From: Parvimonas sp035282405
Lineage (GTDB): Bacteria; Bacillota; Clostridia; Tissierellales; Peptoniphilaceae
Direction of reading: 5' to 3'
Length of the DNA: 64,000 bases
Assembly: GCF_035282405.1 (NCBI RefSeq)
Contig: NZ_JAYKBP010000004.1
Location: 1 to 64,000 of the forward strand
Shown: positions 47,713-59,007 of the stretch, piece by piece
Layout of the letters: each line of letters opens with the position of its first letter
How positions within the stretch are numbered: the first letter of the stretch is position 1
The notes under the pieces: generated by a model
What the model was told of the DNA's origin: nothing
The model's input: the letters and a program-made list of their open reading frames with translations, nothing else
Database searches by the model: none
Position numbers and translations under genes: made by a program

Positions 47713-48796
47713 ACTTTTAAGGATAAAGTTACATCAAAATAAAGCTAATTATAAAAAAGAGGAGACTGTAGATAATAAAATGACTTATCCTCTTCCTCCT
47801 TATTCAACCATAATCGGTGCAATTCATAATGCTTGTAACTATAAAGAATACAAAGATATGGATATAAGTATTCAAGGTAAATTTCAATCCTTAGGGAAAG
47901 AAATTTATCGAGATCAATCCTTTTTAAATAAGATTGAACATGATAGGAATGATTTAGTTAAAATTAAAAACCCACATATACTTAATGATGGATATACAGT
48001 GATAACTAGAATAGAAAGCTCAAAAAACAAATCCAAAAATAAATCTGATAAAAAACTAAGAATAGATATAATTGATATTGATGAGGTTAAAGAATATATT
48101 AGGTTATACAAATTAAGTGGGAAAAAAACTAAAGATTTTGATAAATTTGAAGAAGCTATAAACGGAAGAATTTCTGAACTTAACTTAGAAAAAAACGAAT
48201 CTATAAAACGAGTAGATATATCATTTGATTATAGTGATAATTTTAATTTGAATTTAGGAAAAGATAAGTCAAATAAAGATATTGATTCTTATAATTTTGA
48301 TTCTTTCTATAAAGTTCTTGTTAATTCTATTAAGTATTATGAAGTTTTATATGATATTAATTTAGTAATTCATATTCGAGCAGACAAAAGCATATTAGAT
48401 GAAATTATAAGAAATATAACCAATTTAACATCACTAGGAAGAAGTGAAGATTTTGTTGATATAGAAGAAGTTAAATTTGTTAATATCTATGAAGACAATC
48501 CGAATGATATTGAATTTATATATAATAGTGGATATATTTATACTGAAGCAATAGAGAAAGGAATTGTAACTTTTAAAAACATCAGAAAAAAAGTTAATAA
48601 GATAAAAACTAAAGGAACTAATTATTTTATTAATAAAAATTATAAAATAGAAAAAGGTAAAAGAATATTTAAAAAGTATAGAGTTGGTTATTTATCTGAA
48701 TATAAAATAAATTTTGATGAATTAAAAGAATATAATAAATCCACAGATAAAAATATTTATTTGGATGAAGATGGTTATATTGTTAGTTTAGTTTAG
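47702..48796 (+). CDS. cas5: Type I-B Cascade subunit Cas5
   Basis: 364 residues, longer than the roughly 240 of many Cas5 proteins. The N-terminal RAMP core (LLRIKLHQNKANY, TYPLPPYSTIIGAIHNAC) contains the Cas5 P-x-x-T-x-x-G-x-x pattern. Extra Lys-rich segments lie around residues 100-130 and 290-330. Cas5 binds the 5' handle of the crRNA. Coupled to cas7 by overlap. Confidence 0.88.
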   Translation: MKDKLLRIKLHQNKANYKKEETVDNKMTYPLPPYSTIIGAIHNACNYKEYKDMDISIQGKFQSLGKEIYRDQSFLNKIEHDRNDLVKIKNPHILNDGYTVITRIESSKNKSKNKSDKKLRIDIIDIDEVKEYIRLYKLSGKKTKDFDKFEEAINGRISELNLEKNESIKRVDISFDYSDNFNLNLGKDKSNKDIDSYNFDSFYKVLVNSIKYYEVLYDINLVIHIRADKSILDEIIRNITNLTSLGRSEDFVDIEEVKFVNIYEDNPNDIEFIYNSGYIYTEAIEKGIVTFKNIRKKVNKIKTKGTNYFINKNYKIEKGKRIFKKYRVGYLSEYKINFDELKEYNKSTDKNIYLDEDGYIVSLV

Positions 48797-48804
48797 GGGA
48801 TTAA

Positions 48805-51171
48805 ATGGAAATTTTCAAAAATAGATTTATAGCAGAGTCACTTGCAAAACCGGATGAAACTATTGAAAAGCATACAGAAAACTTATTAAAATGTTTAGAA
48901 TTACTTATAAGTTTGAATTATGTAGATACTGAAGATAGTAAAATTTTAGAAAGAGCAATTATATACCATGACGTAGGTAAGGCAGATTTTTTATTTACTG
49001 AAAGGCTTAAAAATAATACTAAATTTGATAAGTTTAAAGAGGTTCCTCATAATATATTGTCATATTATATGATGTATATTGAATTAAATGATTTTTCTAA
49101 TAGTTTTCTTAATGAGAATAGTTTGGCATCTTATGCAATTTTAAATCATCATCATTATATTGATAATTTTGAATATATAACTTGTGAAGACAACAGAAAG
49201 TTGATATTGGAGAGACTTTTAAATATTTATCCAGATTTAGATAAAAATCAAAAAGAAAAATTAGATAACAACTTAGAAATTATTGAAGATTTATATGAAG
49301 AAAATCAAATGGACTTTATAAAAATTTTAGGATTACTTAATAAATGTGATTATTCTGCAAGTGCTCATATTCCTGCTGAATTTTATCCTAATTTTTTGGA
49401 AAATGGATTGGATAATTTATTAAATACTTGGAAAAAAGAAGATGACAAAGCTAATTGGAATGAATTACAAAATTTTTGTAAGGAAAATAAAAAAGAAAAT
49501 TTAATAGTAATTGCACAGACCGGAATGGGAAAGACCGAAGCGGGATTACATTGGATTGGTGATACCAAAGGCTTTTTTGTGTTGCCTTTAAAAACAGCTA
49601 TAAATTCTATTTATAACAGGATTATAAATAATATTTGTAATGGTGAAGAAATCGAAGAAAAGGTCGCATTATTGCATAGCGATACTTTGAGTATGTATCT
49701 TGAGAATTTTGATGGTGAAGATAATGATAAAATTTTATCCTATTACGAAAATAGTAAAAAGTTTTCTATTCCTTTAAATATAACAACACCTGATCAGATT
49801 TTTGATTTTGTTTTTAGAAGTAAAGGATTTGAATTTAAAAATGCTATGATGAGTTATTCAAAAGTTGTTATAGATGAAATACAGGCATATAGTCCTGAGC
49901 TTCTTGCAACTCTTATTCGTGGGATACAGGATATAATTGAAATAGGTGGGAAAGTTTCCATATTTACAGCAACTTTTCCACCTTTCATAAAAGACTTGTT
50001 GCTTACGGAAAATTTAGATTATTTGAACGAACAGGAGCAAAAATATAAATTTATTACTAAAGAATTTACAAATGATATGAAAAGACATAATGTAAAAATA
50101 TTAGAAGAAGAACTTAATTCGGAATATATCTATAATCATTATGTAAAAAACAATTCAAAAAACAAAAAATATTTAGTTGTTTGTAATACAATAAAAAAAT
50201 CTCAAGAAGTTTTTGCAGAATTAAAACAAAAGGGATTAGAAAATGTAAATATTTTACACAGTAAATTTATAAAAAAAGAAAGAAATGAAAAAGAAAATAA
50301 GATAATAGAAGTTGGAAAAACTGAAAATATAGGAAATGAAATTTGGATTTCAACGCAAATAGTAGAGGCCAGTTTAGATATAGATTTTGATTTCTTATTT
50401 ACCGAACTTTCAGATTTAAATGGTTTATTTCAAAGGCTTGGTAGAGTTAACAGGAAAGGGAAAAAAGAAGTTAATGATTACAACTGCTATGTTTTTACAG
50501 AAATAAATAAAAATTTAATAAAAGAAAACAAAGATTCAAAAAAAGGATTTATTTATAAAGAAATTTATGATTTAAGTAAAGAGGCAATTAAACAAAAAGG
50601 TGATGGAATTTTAACTGAAAAGGACAAACAGAATTTAATAAAAGAATTTTTTACTTTCGAAAAAATAAAGGAGTCTGCATTTTGGGAAGAATATAAGGAC
50701 AGATATAATTATATTAATCTATCATTAAGAGATTTGGGAATAGAAACTGAAACTAAACAGACATTTAGAGATATTATATCATTTAATGTTTTTCCGGTAG
50801 ATATTGAAAGAGGACTTTTAAATGAAAATGAGATAAATTCAATATTAAATGAACTTAAAGATATAAAGAGCAAGTTACTTTGTAGCAAATCCGAAGATGA
50901 AATAATAGAATTAAAGTTAAAATTTACCAAAAAGTTAGATGAACTTATGAAATATACTGTATCTGTCGGTTTATATGATACTAAATATTTAAAAGAGAAA
51001 ATTGAAATATCAAAAAATATAAACTTATACAAAGTATATTGTAAATATGATGAAAAAGGATTTATCAGATTGACTTCTGAAGAAGGAAAGTTGTTAGACA
51101 GTACAGGATTTGAAAAAATAATTGATGTCGATAAAAAAGACTATGAATATGAATACGACAGTTTTATATAG
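48805..51171 (+). CDS. cas3: CRISPR helicase-nuclease Cas3
   Basis: 788 residues with N-terminal HD nuclease and SF2 helicase. HD residues: H23 and HD at 55-56 (IIYHDVGKAD). Helicase: Walker A AQTGMGKTEAG near 237, DEIQ near 357, FTATFP, and motif VI QRLGRVNRKG. All catalytic motifs look intact, so DNA-targeting interference should be possible. This matters because one spacer matches the host's sepF. Confidence 0.95.
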   Translation: MEIFKNRFIAESLAKPDETIEKHTENLLKCLELLISLNYVDTEDSKILERAIIYHDVGKADFLFTERLKNNTKFDKFKEVPHNILSYYMMYIELNDFSNSFLNENSLASYAILNHHHYIDNFEYITCEDNRKLILERLLNIYPDLDKNQKEKLDNNLEIIEDLYEENQMDFIKILGLLNKCDYSASAHIPAEFYPNFLENGLDNLLNTWKKEDDKANWNELQNFCKENKKENLIVIAQTGMGKTEAGLHWIGDTKGFFVLPLKTAINSIYNRIINNICNGEEIEEKVALLHSDTLSMYLENFDGEDNDKILSYYENSKKFSIPLNITTPDQIFDFVFRSKGFEFKNAMMSYSKVVIDEIQAYSPELLATLIRGIQDIIEIGGKVSIFTATFPPFIKDLLLTENLDYLNEQEQKYKFITKEFTNDMKRHNVKILEEELNSEYIYNHYVKNNSKNKKYLVVCNTIKKSQEVFAELKQKGLENVNILHSKFIKKERNEKENKIIEVGKTENIGNEIWISTQIVEASLDIDFDFLFTELSDLNGLFQRLGRVNRKGKKEVNDYNCYVFTEINKNLIKENKDSKKGFIYKEIYDLSKEAIKQKGDGILTEKDKQNLIKEFFTFEKIKESAFWEEYKDRYNYINLSLRDLGIETETKQTFRDIISFNVFPVDIERGLLNENEINSILNELKDIKSKLLCSKSEDEIIELKLKFTKKLDELMKYTVSVGLYDTKYLKEKIEISKNINLYKVYCKYDEKGFIRLTSEEGKLLDSTGFEKIIDVDKKDYEYEYDSFI

Positions 51172-51179
51172 GTGATTTT

Positions 51180-51674
51180 ATGGATAGAGAAATTACGGGA
51201 ATAATGATTTATTACAATTTTGTTTGCAAAAGGAAACTTTGGTACTTTTATAATGGGATTACAATGGAGCATACAAATGAAGATGTTTCGATAGGAAAAT
51301 CCATTGATGAAGAGTTTTATAGTGGAGAAGAAAAGCATATTAATGTAAAAAATATTATAAATATAGATTATATAAAAGATGAAAATGTAATTCATGAAGT
51401 AAAGAAGAGTAAAGTAATGGAGGAAGCCTCTATTGAACAGATAAAATATTATCTTTGGATTTTACATAATGAAGGAGTTAAAGACATTACGGGAGTTTTG
51501 GACTATCCTCTTCTAAGAAAGAGTAAGAAAATTAAATTGGAATTGGAAGATTTTGAAAAGATTCCAAAAATTCTGGAAGAAATAAGAACTTTGGTTGAAA
51601 ATGAAAAGCCCCCTGAATTTAAAAAGATAAAATTATGTAAAAATTGTGCATATTGCGATATATGTCTAATATAG
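51180..51674 (+). CDS. cas4: Cas4 Fe-S exonuclease
   Basis: 164 residues. An N-terminal Cys (NFVCKRKLWYF) and C-terminal CKNCAYCDIC form the four-Cys cluster; the nuclease core shows YIKDENVIHEVKKS and the QIKYY motif. Cas4 trims prespacers and helps select PAM and orientation during adaptation. Nine bases from both cas3 and cas1. Confidence 0.93.
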   Translation: MDREITGIMIYYNFVCKRKLWYFYNGITMEHTNEDVSIGKSIDEEFYSGEEKHINVKNIINIDYIKDENVIHEVKKSKVMEEASIEQIKYYLWILHNEGVKDITGVLDYPLLRKSKKIKLELEDFEKIPKILEEIRTLVENEKPPEFKKIKLCKNCAYCDICLI

Positions 51675-51683
51675 GGAGGAGTT

Positions 51684-52676
51684 ATGAAAAAAAGCTATTT
51701 TATATATTCTGAATCAGATTTAAAAAGAAAAGATAATACTTTACAGATTTGTACAAACAACGGAAATAAAAAAGATATCCCAATAGAAACTGTTTCCGAT
51801 ATTTATGTTATGACTGAAATGGGGTTCAATACGAGTTTGATAAATATACTTTCAAAATACGGAATATCTGTACATTTTTTTAACTATTATAATTTTTATA
51901 CAGGAAGTTTTTATCCGAAAGAACAAAATATTTCAGGTAAATTGCTCGTAAAACAGGTAGAATACTTTTCTGATGAAGATAAAAGACTTATTTTAGCAAA
52001 AGAATTTGTTAGAGGAGCAACAGAGGGAATTTTAAGAAACTTAAGGTACTATAACGAAAGAGGAAAAAATGTAAAAGAATTTATTGAAATTATTTCAAAT
52101 CTAAAAAGACATATTGATTTACAAACCAATATTTCTGAACTTATGGGGATAGAAGGAAATATTCATAAAGTTTACTATGATTCGTGGAATACAATTATTG
52201 ATAAAGAAATAAACTTTGAAAAAAGAGTAAAGCGTCCGCCGGACAATTTAATAAATACTTTAATTTCATTTGTAAATACATTAATTTATACAACTGTACT
52301 TTCACAAATATACATAACTCAATTAAACCCTACTGTAAGTTATTTACATTCTCCAGGAGATAGAAGATTTTCACTTGCACTTGATATAGCAGAAATATTT
52401 AAACCTCTTATAGGGGATAGAATGATTTTTTCACTCTTAAATAAAAAACAAATTACAGAAAAGCACTTTATAGAAGGATTAAATTATCTTCAATTTACAA
52501 AACAAGGTTCTCAGATAGTTTTAAAAGAATATGAAGATAGATTAAATAAAACTATAAAGCATAAAACTTTAGGAAAAAGTGTAAGTTACAAATATTTAAT
52601 TAGATTAGAGGCATATAAACTTGTAAAACATCTAATGAATGAAAAAGAATATGAAAGCTTTAAACTTTGGTGGTAG
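51684..52676 (+). CDS. cas1: CRISPR integrase Cas1
   Basis: 330 residues. Metal-binding Glu in GIEGNIHKVYYDSW (about residue 156), His in SYLHSPGD (about 222) and Asp in LALDIAEIFKPLIGDRMIF (about 236). I-B Cas1 family. It integrates spacers with Cas2. AGGGAGG precedes the ATG. Confidence 0.96.
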   Translation: MKKSYFIYSESDLKRKDNTLQICTNNGNKKDIPIETVSDIYVMTEMGFNTSLINILSKYGISVHFFNYYNFYTGSFYPKEQNISGKLLVKQVEYFSDEDKRLILAKEFVRGATEGILRNLRYYNERGKNVKEFIEIISNLKRHIDLQTNISELMGIEGNIHKVYYDSWNTIIDKEINFEKRVKRPPDNLINTLISFVNTLIYTTVLSQIYITQLNPTVSYLHSPGDRRFSLALDIAEIFKPLIGDRMIFSLLNKKQITEKHFIEGLNYLQFTKQGSQIVLKEYEDRLNKTIKHKTLGKSVSYKYLIRLEAYKLVKHLMNEKEYESFKLWW

Positions 52677-52678
52677 AA

Positions 52679-52957
52679 ATGTATATAATATTAGTTTATG
52701 ATATAGTGCTTGATGAAAAAGGTGCAAAAGTGTGGAGAGATACATTCAAAACTTGTAAAAAATATCTCTCTCATGTACAAAATTCGGTATTCGAAGGAGA
52801 ATTAACCAAATCCCAACTATTTACCTTAAAAAAATCATTAGCCAAAATAATAAGAAAAGATAGAGATTCACTAATAATATTTAACAGTAGAGACGAAAAA
52901 TGGCTCGAAAAAGAAATCCTAGGCATAGACAACGGAGCTACAGATAATTTTATTTAA
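52679..52957 (+). CDS. cas2: CRISPR adaptation protein Cas2
   Basis: 92 residues from ATG 52679; an in-frame TTG at 52667 inside cas1 is less likely. The N-terminus MYIILVYDIVLDEKGAK has the ferredoxin-fold Asp, and HVQNSVFEGELT is typical. It is the last gene of the I-B operon. Confidence 0.95.
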   Translation: MYIILVYDIVLDEKGAKVWRDTFKTCKKYLSHVQNSVFEGELTKSQLFTLKKSLAKIIRKDRDSLIIFNSRDEKWLEKEILGIDNGATDNFI

Positions 52958-53020
52958 AATGTCTATTATAGCTTTTAGTCGATATATATTTTAAAATTTT
53001 GTATTAGAGGAGGTTATTGT

Positions 53021-53923
53021 ATGTGTGATTTCATTAAAGATATTAAAGAAAATTATTTAAAAATGGAAAAAGAATTGGTAACTCAGTTGAATTATAACGT
53101 TACTAATCAACAATTAACAGCTGGGACATATCGTGAAGAAATTTGGGCAGATTTTTTTAGGAGGATAGTACCTAAAAAATTTAATATTGAACGCTCAGTA
53201 TTTATAATAGACTCAAATGAAAATATTTCAAAAGAAGTAGATATAGCAATATATGACGAACAATATACACCTTATATATTTAATTATGGGTTGATAAAAT
53301 TTATACCAATTGAAGCAGTTGCAGCGGTTGTTCAATGTAAAAGTAGATCATTAGATAAGGACGACTTATTAAATTGGACAGACTCTATTAATAATTTACA
53401 AACTTCAAATGATTCAATAGTTAGATTAGCTACATATATTAATATTGGGAGAGAAAACAAAGATGCATCTATTCAGACAGCAACAAATCCTATTAAGATA
53501 TTATGTCATATACCTACAGAGGAGACATCTAACGATGATACTTGTGGTAGGGATAGTTTCGACATTATTATTGAGGCATATCAAAAAAGTAAATCAAGTG
53601 AAGAACAAAATCAAAATAATTCTGAATATAATGGTAATTTAAAAATAAATTTTAGTGATGAAAATTTGTTAGAAGTATTAAAAAATTATAATCAGGCTGA
53701 TAAGAAAGGATTGGAAGATGAAAAAGGAGATAAGAATAATAAATTTGAAACACTAAAAAATAGAAAAATAATAGATTATACTATATACAAAGGAAAAGAA
53801 AAATATACATTGCTTTCATTTATTTTTCAATTCAATCAAATGTTAATGATGATAAATAATCCTATGTTTTTTCCACATAAGGCTTATGTTGATATGTTTA
53901 ATAAAGATATAAAGGAGAAATAG
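53021..53923 (+). CDS. PD-(D/E)XK-like nuclease (DUF6602-like) at head of the type III-like module
   Basis: 300 residues. The N-terminal half has the order expected of DUF6602/PD-(D/E)XK proteins: a helix with REEIWADFFRRIVP, an Asp in KEVDIAIYDEQ (about residue 74), Glu in PIEAVAAVVQCKS and the terminal Q-x-K (about 105-107) where E-x-K is usual. The C-terminal half (about 170-300) is charged and not recognised. AGGAGG precedes ATG 53021. Only three bases separate it from the Cas10-like gene, so the two are almost surely coexpressed. The nuclease function is inferred from these residues. Confidence 0.7.
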   Translation: MCDFIKDIKENYLKMEKELVTQLNYNVTNQQLTAGTYREEIWADFFRRIVPKKFNIERSVFIIDSNENISKEVDIAIYDEQYTPYIFNYGLIKFIPIEAVAAVVQCKSRSLDKDDLLNWTDSINNLQTSNDSIVRLATYINIGRENKDASIQTATNPIKILCHIPTEETSNDDTCGRDSFDIIIEAYQKSKSSEEQNQNNSEYNGNLKINFSDENLLEVLKNYNQADKKGLEDEKGDKNNKFETLKNRKIIDYTIYKGKEKYTLLSFIFQFNQMLMMINNPMFFPHKAYVDMFNKDIKEK

Positions 53924-55864
<1,941 letters not shown>

Positions 55865-55943
55865 AACATTTTATATAGAAAATAATATATAAACAAAAAA
55901 TAGAGTATAATATTTTATAGAAAAAATACAGGAGGGTTAAATT

Positions 55944-56636
55944 ATGTTTGAAATTAAAATAAAAATAACTACAGTTTCTTGTTGCTTAATTGGAAACCAA
56001 ACGGAAAGTTTTTCCGTAGGAGGAGTTGACCAGTCAACAACTATAGATGAAAAAGGGAACCCAATTATTCATGGTTCAGCTTTTAAAGGAGCTTTACGTA
56101 ATTTAATTAGAGAAAAATATCAAGATAAAATGGTAAATACTACTGGATATATGAAATCTGTTATTAAAGAAACTTTAGAGAAATATGAGAATGAAGATAT
56201 AAATAAGACTGAAAAAATTAATAAAATAATATCAAATTTAAAGTATAAAAACGAAAATTTCAAATCAGAATATATTTTTGGAATTGAAGGAGTTAATGGT
56301 ATGCCTAGATTATTTTGCTCTGATTTTAGGGTATCAAAACGTAAGAATAGAAAAGAAGATTATTTTTTAATAGATACAAAAAATAGTTTGGAAGAAAAAG
56401 ACGGAAATATATTTAGTAATCCAAGAACCTATAAAGTTATAAAACCCGGTGTTGAGTTTGAAGGAATTATTAGATTCTATAATCCATTTTCTATGGAAAC
56501 AGAAGATTCTTCAAAAGAAGGATTAATAAAAGGTGAGCTTGAAAAAGTATTGAAAGAATTTAATTGTGGATTGTATAGAATTGGCAACTCAAAGTCAAGA
56601 GGATATGGACAAATAAAAGTAGAAATAATTGATTAG
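55944..56636 (+). CDS. Csm3-like Cas7 backbone subunit (type III)
   Basis: 230 residues. SVGGVDQSTTIDEKGNPIIH followed by GSAFKGALRN matches the Csm3 core, including the backbone-cleaving Asp (D29 here). The C-terminal glycine loop is GNSKSRGYGQIKVEI. Csm3 subunits coat the crRNA and cut target RNA every six bases. AGGAGGG precedes the ATG; 79 bases separate it from the Cas10-like gene, with a possible TATAAT at 55906-55911. Confidence 0.83.
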   Translation: MFEIKIKITTVSCCLIGNQTESFSVGGVDQSTTIDEKGNPIIHGSAFKGALRNLIREKYQDKMVNTTGYMKSVIKETLEKYENEDINKTEKINKIISNLKYKNENFKSEYIFGIEGVNGMPRLFCSDFRVSKRKNRKEDYFLIDTKNSLEEKDGNIFSNPRTYKVIKPGVEFEGIIRFYNPFSMETEDSSKEGLIKGELEKVLKEFNCGLYRIGNSKSRGYGQIKVEIID

Positions 56637-56656
56637 AATAAAAAAGGGTGAATGAA

Positions 56657-57889
56657 ATGATAACATATGAAGTTAAATTGAAAAAAATAGGAGAAATGAC
56701 AACTATACCTGATTCTCAAAGACTTTTTGGTTTTTTAATTAACAGTTCTAAGAAATGTTGCACTGAAGATGAGATTAGCATATTTGTAAAAGGGGTTAAG
56801 GAAAAGAAAGAAAAATGTATGATTTCAAATTTAATGCCTACTGGGTATTATCCTACACCTAAAGCGTTTATTCTTCAAAACTTAGAATTTAAGTTAGCTG
56901 AAAATCAGGAAAAAATTAAAGAATATGAAAAAGAACAAAATGAATTAAATATTGAAAGCAAATCGATAGTTAAAGAATTAATAAGCAAAAATAATATAAA
57001 AAAAAATGAGAGTATCGAATTAAATAAAGAAGAGAAGAAAAAATTAAATGATGAAATAAATAATTTAAAATTAGAATTAGATAAAATAAAAAATAAATAT
57101 AATAGTTTATCTGAAAATATAAATAATTTATCTGCTAAAAATATCTATGAATCTATTAAAAATATGGATTTTATTGAGAGATGTCAATTGAATGATTTTT
57201 TGATACTTTCAGAAAGTAAAGAAATAATTAATGTAAAAAAGATGAAAAATTTTAATTATATAAAGAAAAATCAAACTTTCATTCAAAAATTTCGTTTAGA
57301 AAATCAAATTAAAGAACTTCCAGGATTACCAAATGTTGCATATTCTTTACCTATTCTTTCTTTTGTAGATAAAGAAGATAATTTTGTAAAAGAATTTAGT
57401 TTCTTTGTTAAGGTAATGGAAGGAACTTGTATTTCAAATATTTTGAAATATATGAAAAATAGTATTTCTGAACAGAAGACAATAGGTGATAAATCTGAAA
57501 TTCCATGTTTTTTAGGAGGGAAAGGAAGCTCGGGTTATAATGAGTACAGTATTCATAATATTGAAATTATAAGCGAAGAAGATGAGGAGATATCATCTAC
57601 AAATGCAAATTATCTTAATATTGGAGTTTTATTACCAAATTTTGATAATATTGATGAGAATAATTCAGTTTTAGATATATATACATCTGACAGAAAGCCT
57701 TTTGAAATAGAAAATGAAATATCTAAAGTAATTAGTTTTGTAACTGCAGGGAGTGTTATCAAAGTAAAAGAAGATAAAACAGAATTATATAAAGTTGGGA
57801 AAAGTATAGATAATAGTAAATATAATCCTTTATATAAGAAAAATGCAATTATTTTTGGTAACTCTTATCTTATTAAATTGGAGGTGTAA
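56657..57889 (+). CDS. Csm4-like Cas5 subunit with coiled-coil insertion
   Basis: 410 residues from ATG 56657 (GGGTG at 56646-56650). The N-terminal IPDSQRLFGFLINSS corresponds to the D-x-LFGAL motif of Csm4/Cmr3-type Cas5, and CFLGGKGSSGYNEY is the glycine-rich loop. Residues about 80-165 form a long Lys/Glu/Asn coiled coil (KEYEKEQNELNIESKS and onward) that splits the RAMP core. Csm4 normally caps the 5' handle and contacts Cas10; usual length is about 300, so the insertion explains the excess. Confidence 0.75.
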   Translation: MITYEVKLKKIGEMTTIPDSQRLFGFLINSSKKCCTEDEISIFVKGVKEKKEKCMISNLMPTGYYPTPKAFILQNLEFKLAENQEKIKEYEKEQNELNIESKSIVKELISKNNIKKNESIELNKEEKKKLNDEINNLKLELDKIKNKYNSLSENINNLSAKNIYESIKNMDFIERCQLNDFLILSESKEIINVKKMKNFNYIKKNQTFIQKFRLENQIKELPGLPNVAYSLPILSFVDKEDNFVKEFSFFVKVMEGTCISNILKYMKNSISEQKTIGDKSEIPCFLGGKGSSGYNEYSIHNIEIISEEDEEISSTNANYLNIGVLLPNFDNIDENNSVLDIYTSDRKPFEIENEISKVISFVTAGSVIKVKEDKTELYKVGKSIDNSKYNPLYKKNAIIFGNSYLIKLEV

Positions 57890-57892
57890 ATA

Positions 57893-58780
57893 GTGAAACT
57901 TAAAATTACAACTATTTCATCCTTGATTTTATCTCCTAGAATGGAAAAAGCATTGTACAAGGGTGTTGACTATAAAAATATTAATGAAAATATAAAAAAT
58001 TCAAACATAGTAAATATTAATAATATAAATATTATTTACCCTTTTTATAGTTATGAAGAGAGAAATTTATTACCTGAGAATGAATTTTTATATGCACAAG
58101 AGTATTATATTCCAGCATCTTCTTTAAAAGGAGCATTGTTATCTGGTACAAAAAACGAAGATGATAATAGCTTTAGAACTAAAATTTTATTTCAAGATAT
58201 TAAGATAAGTAAGGAAGATATAGAATTAAAAAATTTATATAAATTTCAATACTTATATCAAAATGACAAGAAGAAAAATAAAGGGAAAAATCAAAAGACT
58301 GTTTATAAAGCTCCAAAATTTGAAACCTTTTTTCCTAGTTTAGCTATAGAGATGATTGGAAGTGGAAAAAAATTTGAAACTGAAGTCTTATTTAGATGTG
58401 ATGTATCTGCAGAATTCAAAAACAAATTAGAAGATAGTTTTGAAAGTACTAAAAATAAATTAAATAATTATATGGAAGAAATAGAAAGAAGGATAACAAA
58501 TATTGAGTCTTGGATAAAGAATAGAAAATTAGAAAATCAGGTAGAAAAAAGTAAAGATAATGAAAATTATTTAGAAAAATTGAAAAAGATTAAAGATAAT
58601 ATTCAAAAACTACTACAACAAATACAAAATAATAAAAATATAGTGTTTTTAGGTGGTTATAAGGGAATTTTAGGTAGTCTATCTGAGCTTAATCAAAATC
58701 TTAATTTGCAAAATGGATTTTATATTGATGAAAAAACAATGCTACCATACGGATTGATTGAATTAAGTATAATTGAATAA
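57893..58780 (+). CDS. Csm5-like Cas7 subunit
   Basis: 295 residues from a GTG start at 57893 with GGAGGTG at 57880-57886. RAMP features: LKITTISSLILSPR at the N-terminus, QEYYIPASSLKGALLSG (about residue 70) and a late glycine loop FLGGYKGILGSL. A helical, charged stretch (about 185-245) lies between. Csm5 caps the 3' end of the crRNA complex. It starts three bases after the Csm4-like stop and ends the module; the CRISPR leader follows. Confidence 0.75.
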   Translation: MKLKITTISSLILSPRMEKALYKGVDYKNINENIKNSNIVNINNINIIYPFYSYEERNLLPENEFLYAQEYYIPASSLKGALLSGTKNEDDNSFRTKILFQDIKISKEDIELKNLYKFQYLYQNDKKKNKGKNQKTVYKAPKFETFFPSLAIEMIGSGKKFETEVLFRCDVSAEFKNKLEDSFESTKNKLNNYMEEIERRITNIESWIKNRKLENQVEKSKDNENYLEKLKKIKDNIQKLLQQIQNNKNIVFLGGYKGILGSLSELNQNLNLQNGFYIDEKTMLPYGLIELSIIE

Positions 58781-59007
58781 CTTGAATTTCAATATATTAA
58801 ACTAAAGATAGTAAAATTATTAAAAAAGATGATTTGTCAACCTTCAGTATGTGAAATTTACTGGAGGTTCGACAGATTAAAAAAATGTTAAATTTTCAAG
58901 TAATTCTGTTTCAGTTAAAAAATTTAGTGGAAAATTTCAAAAAAATTTTGTAGGTAGACAGAATTGACTTATTAATAGTAGTATTTTCAATATGTATAGA
59001 ACTACCT
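58781..59007 (+). promoter_or_regulatory. CRISPR leader with two dyads
   Basis: AT-rich region between the last type III-like gene and the first repeat. Two inverted repeats stand out: TGTCAACCTTCAGT (58835-58848) against ACTGGAGGTTCGACA (58860-58874), and AATTCTGT (58902-58909) against ACAGAATT (58958-58965). Array orientation (repeat ending ATGTAAAT, decayed repeat at the far end) places the leader here. Confidence 0.75.

Noticed and set aside
58835..58874. Reading the leader dyad as a terminator of the Csm5-like gene
   Set aside because: No T-tract follows the right arm, and the following bases are A-rich.
58866..58874. GGTTCGACA as a tRNA T-loop
   Set aside because: No acceptor, anticodon or D arm can be built around it; it is the right arm of the leader dyad.
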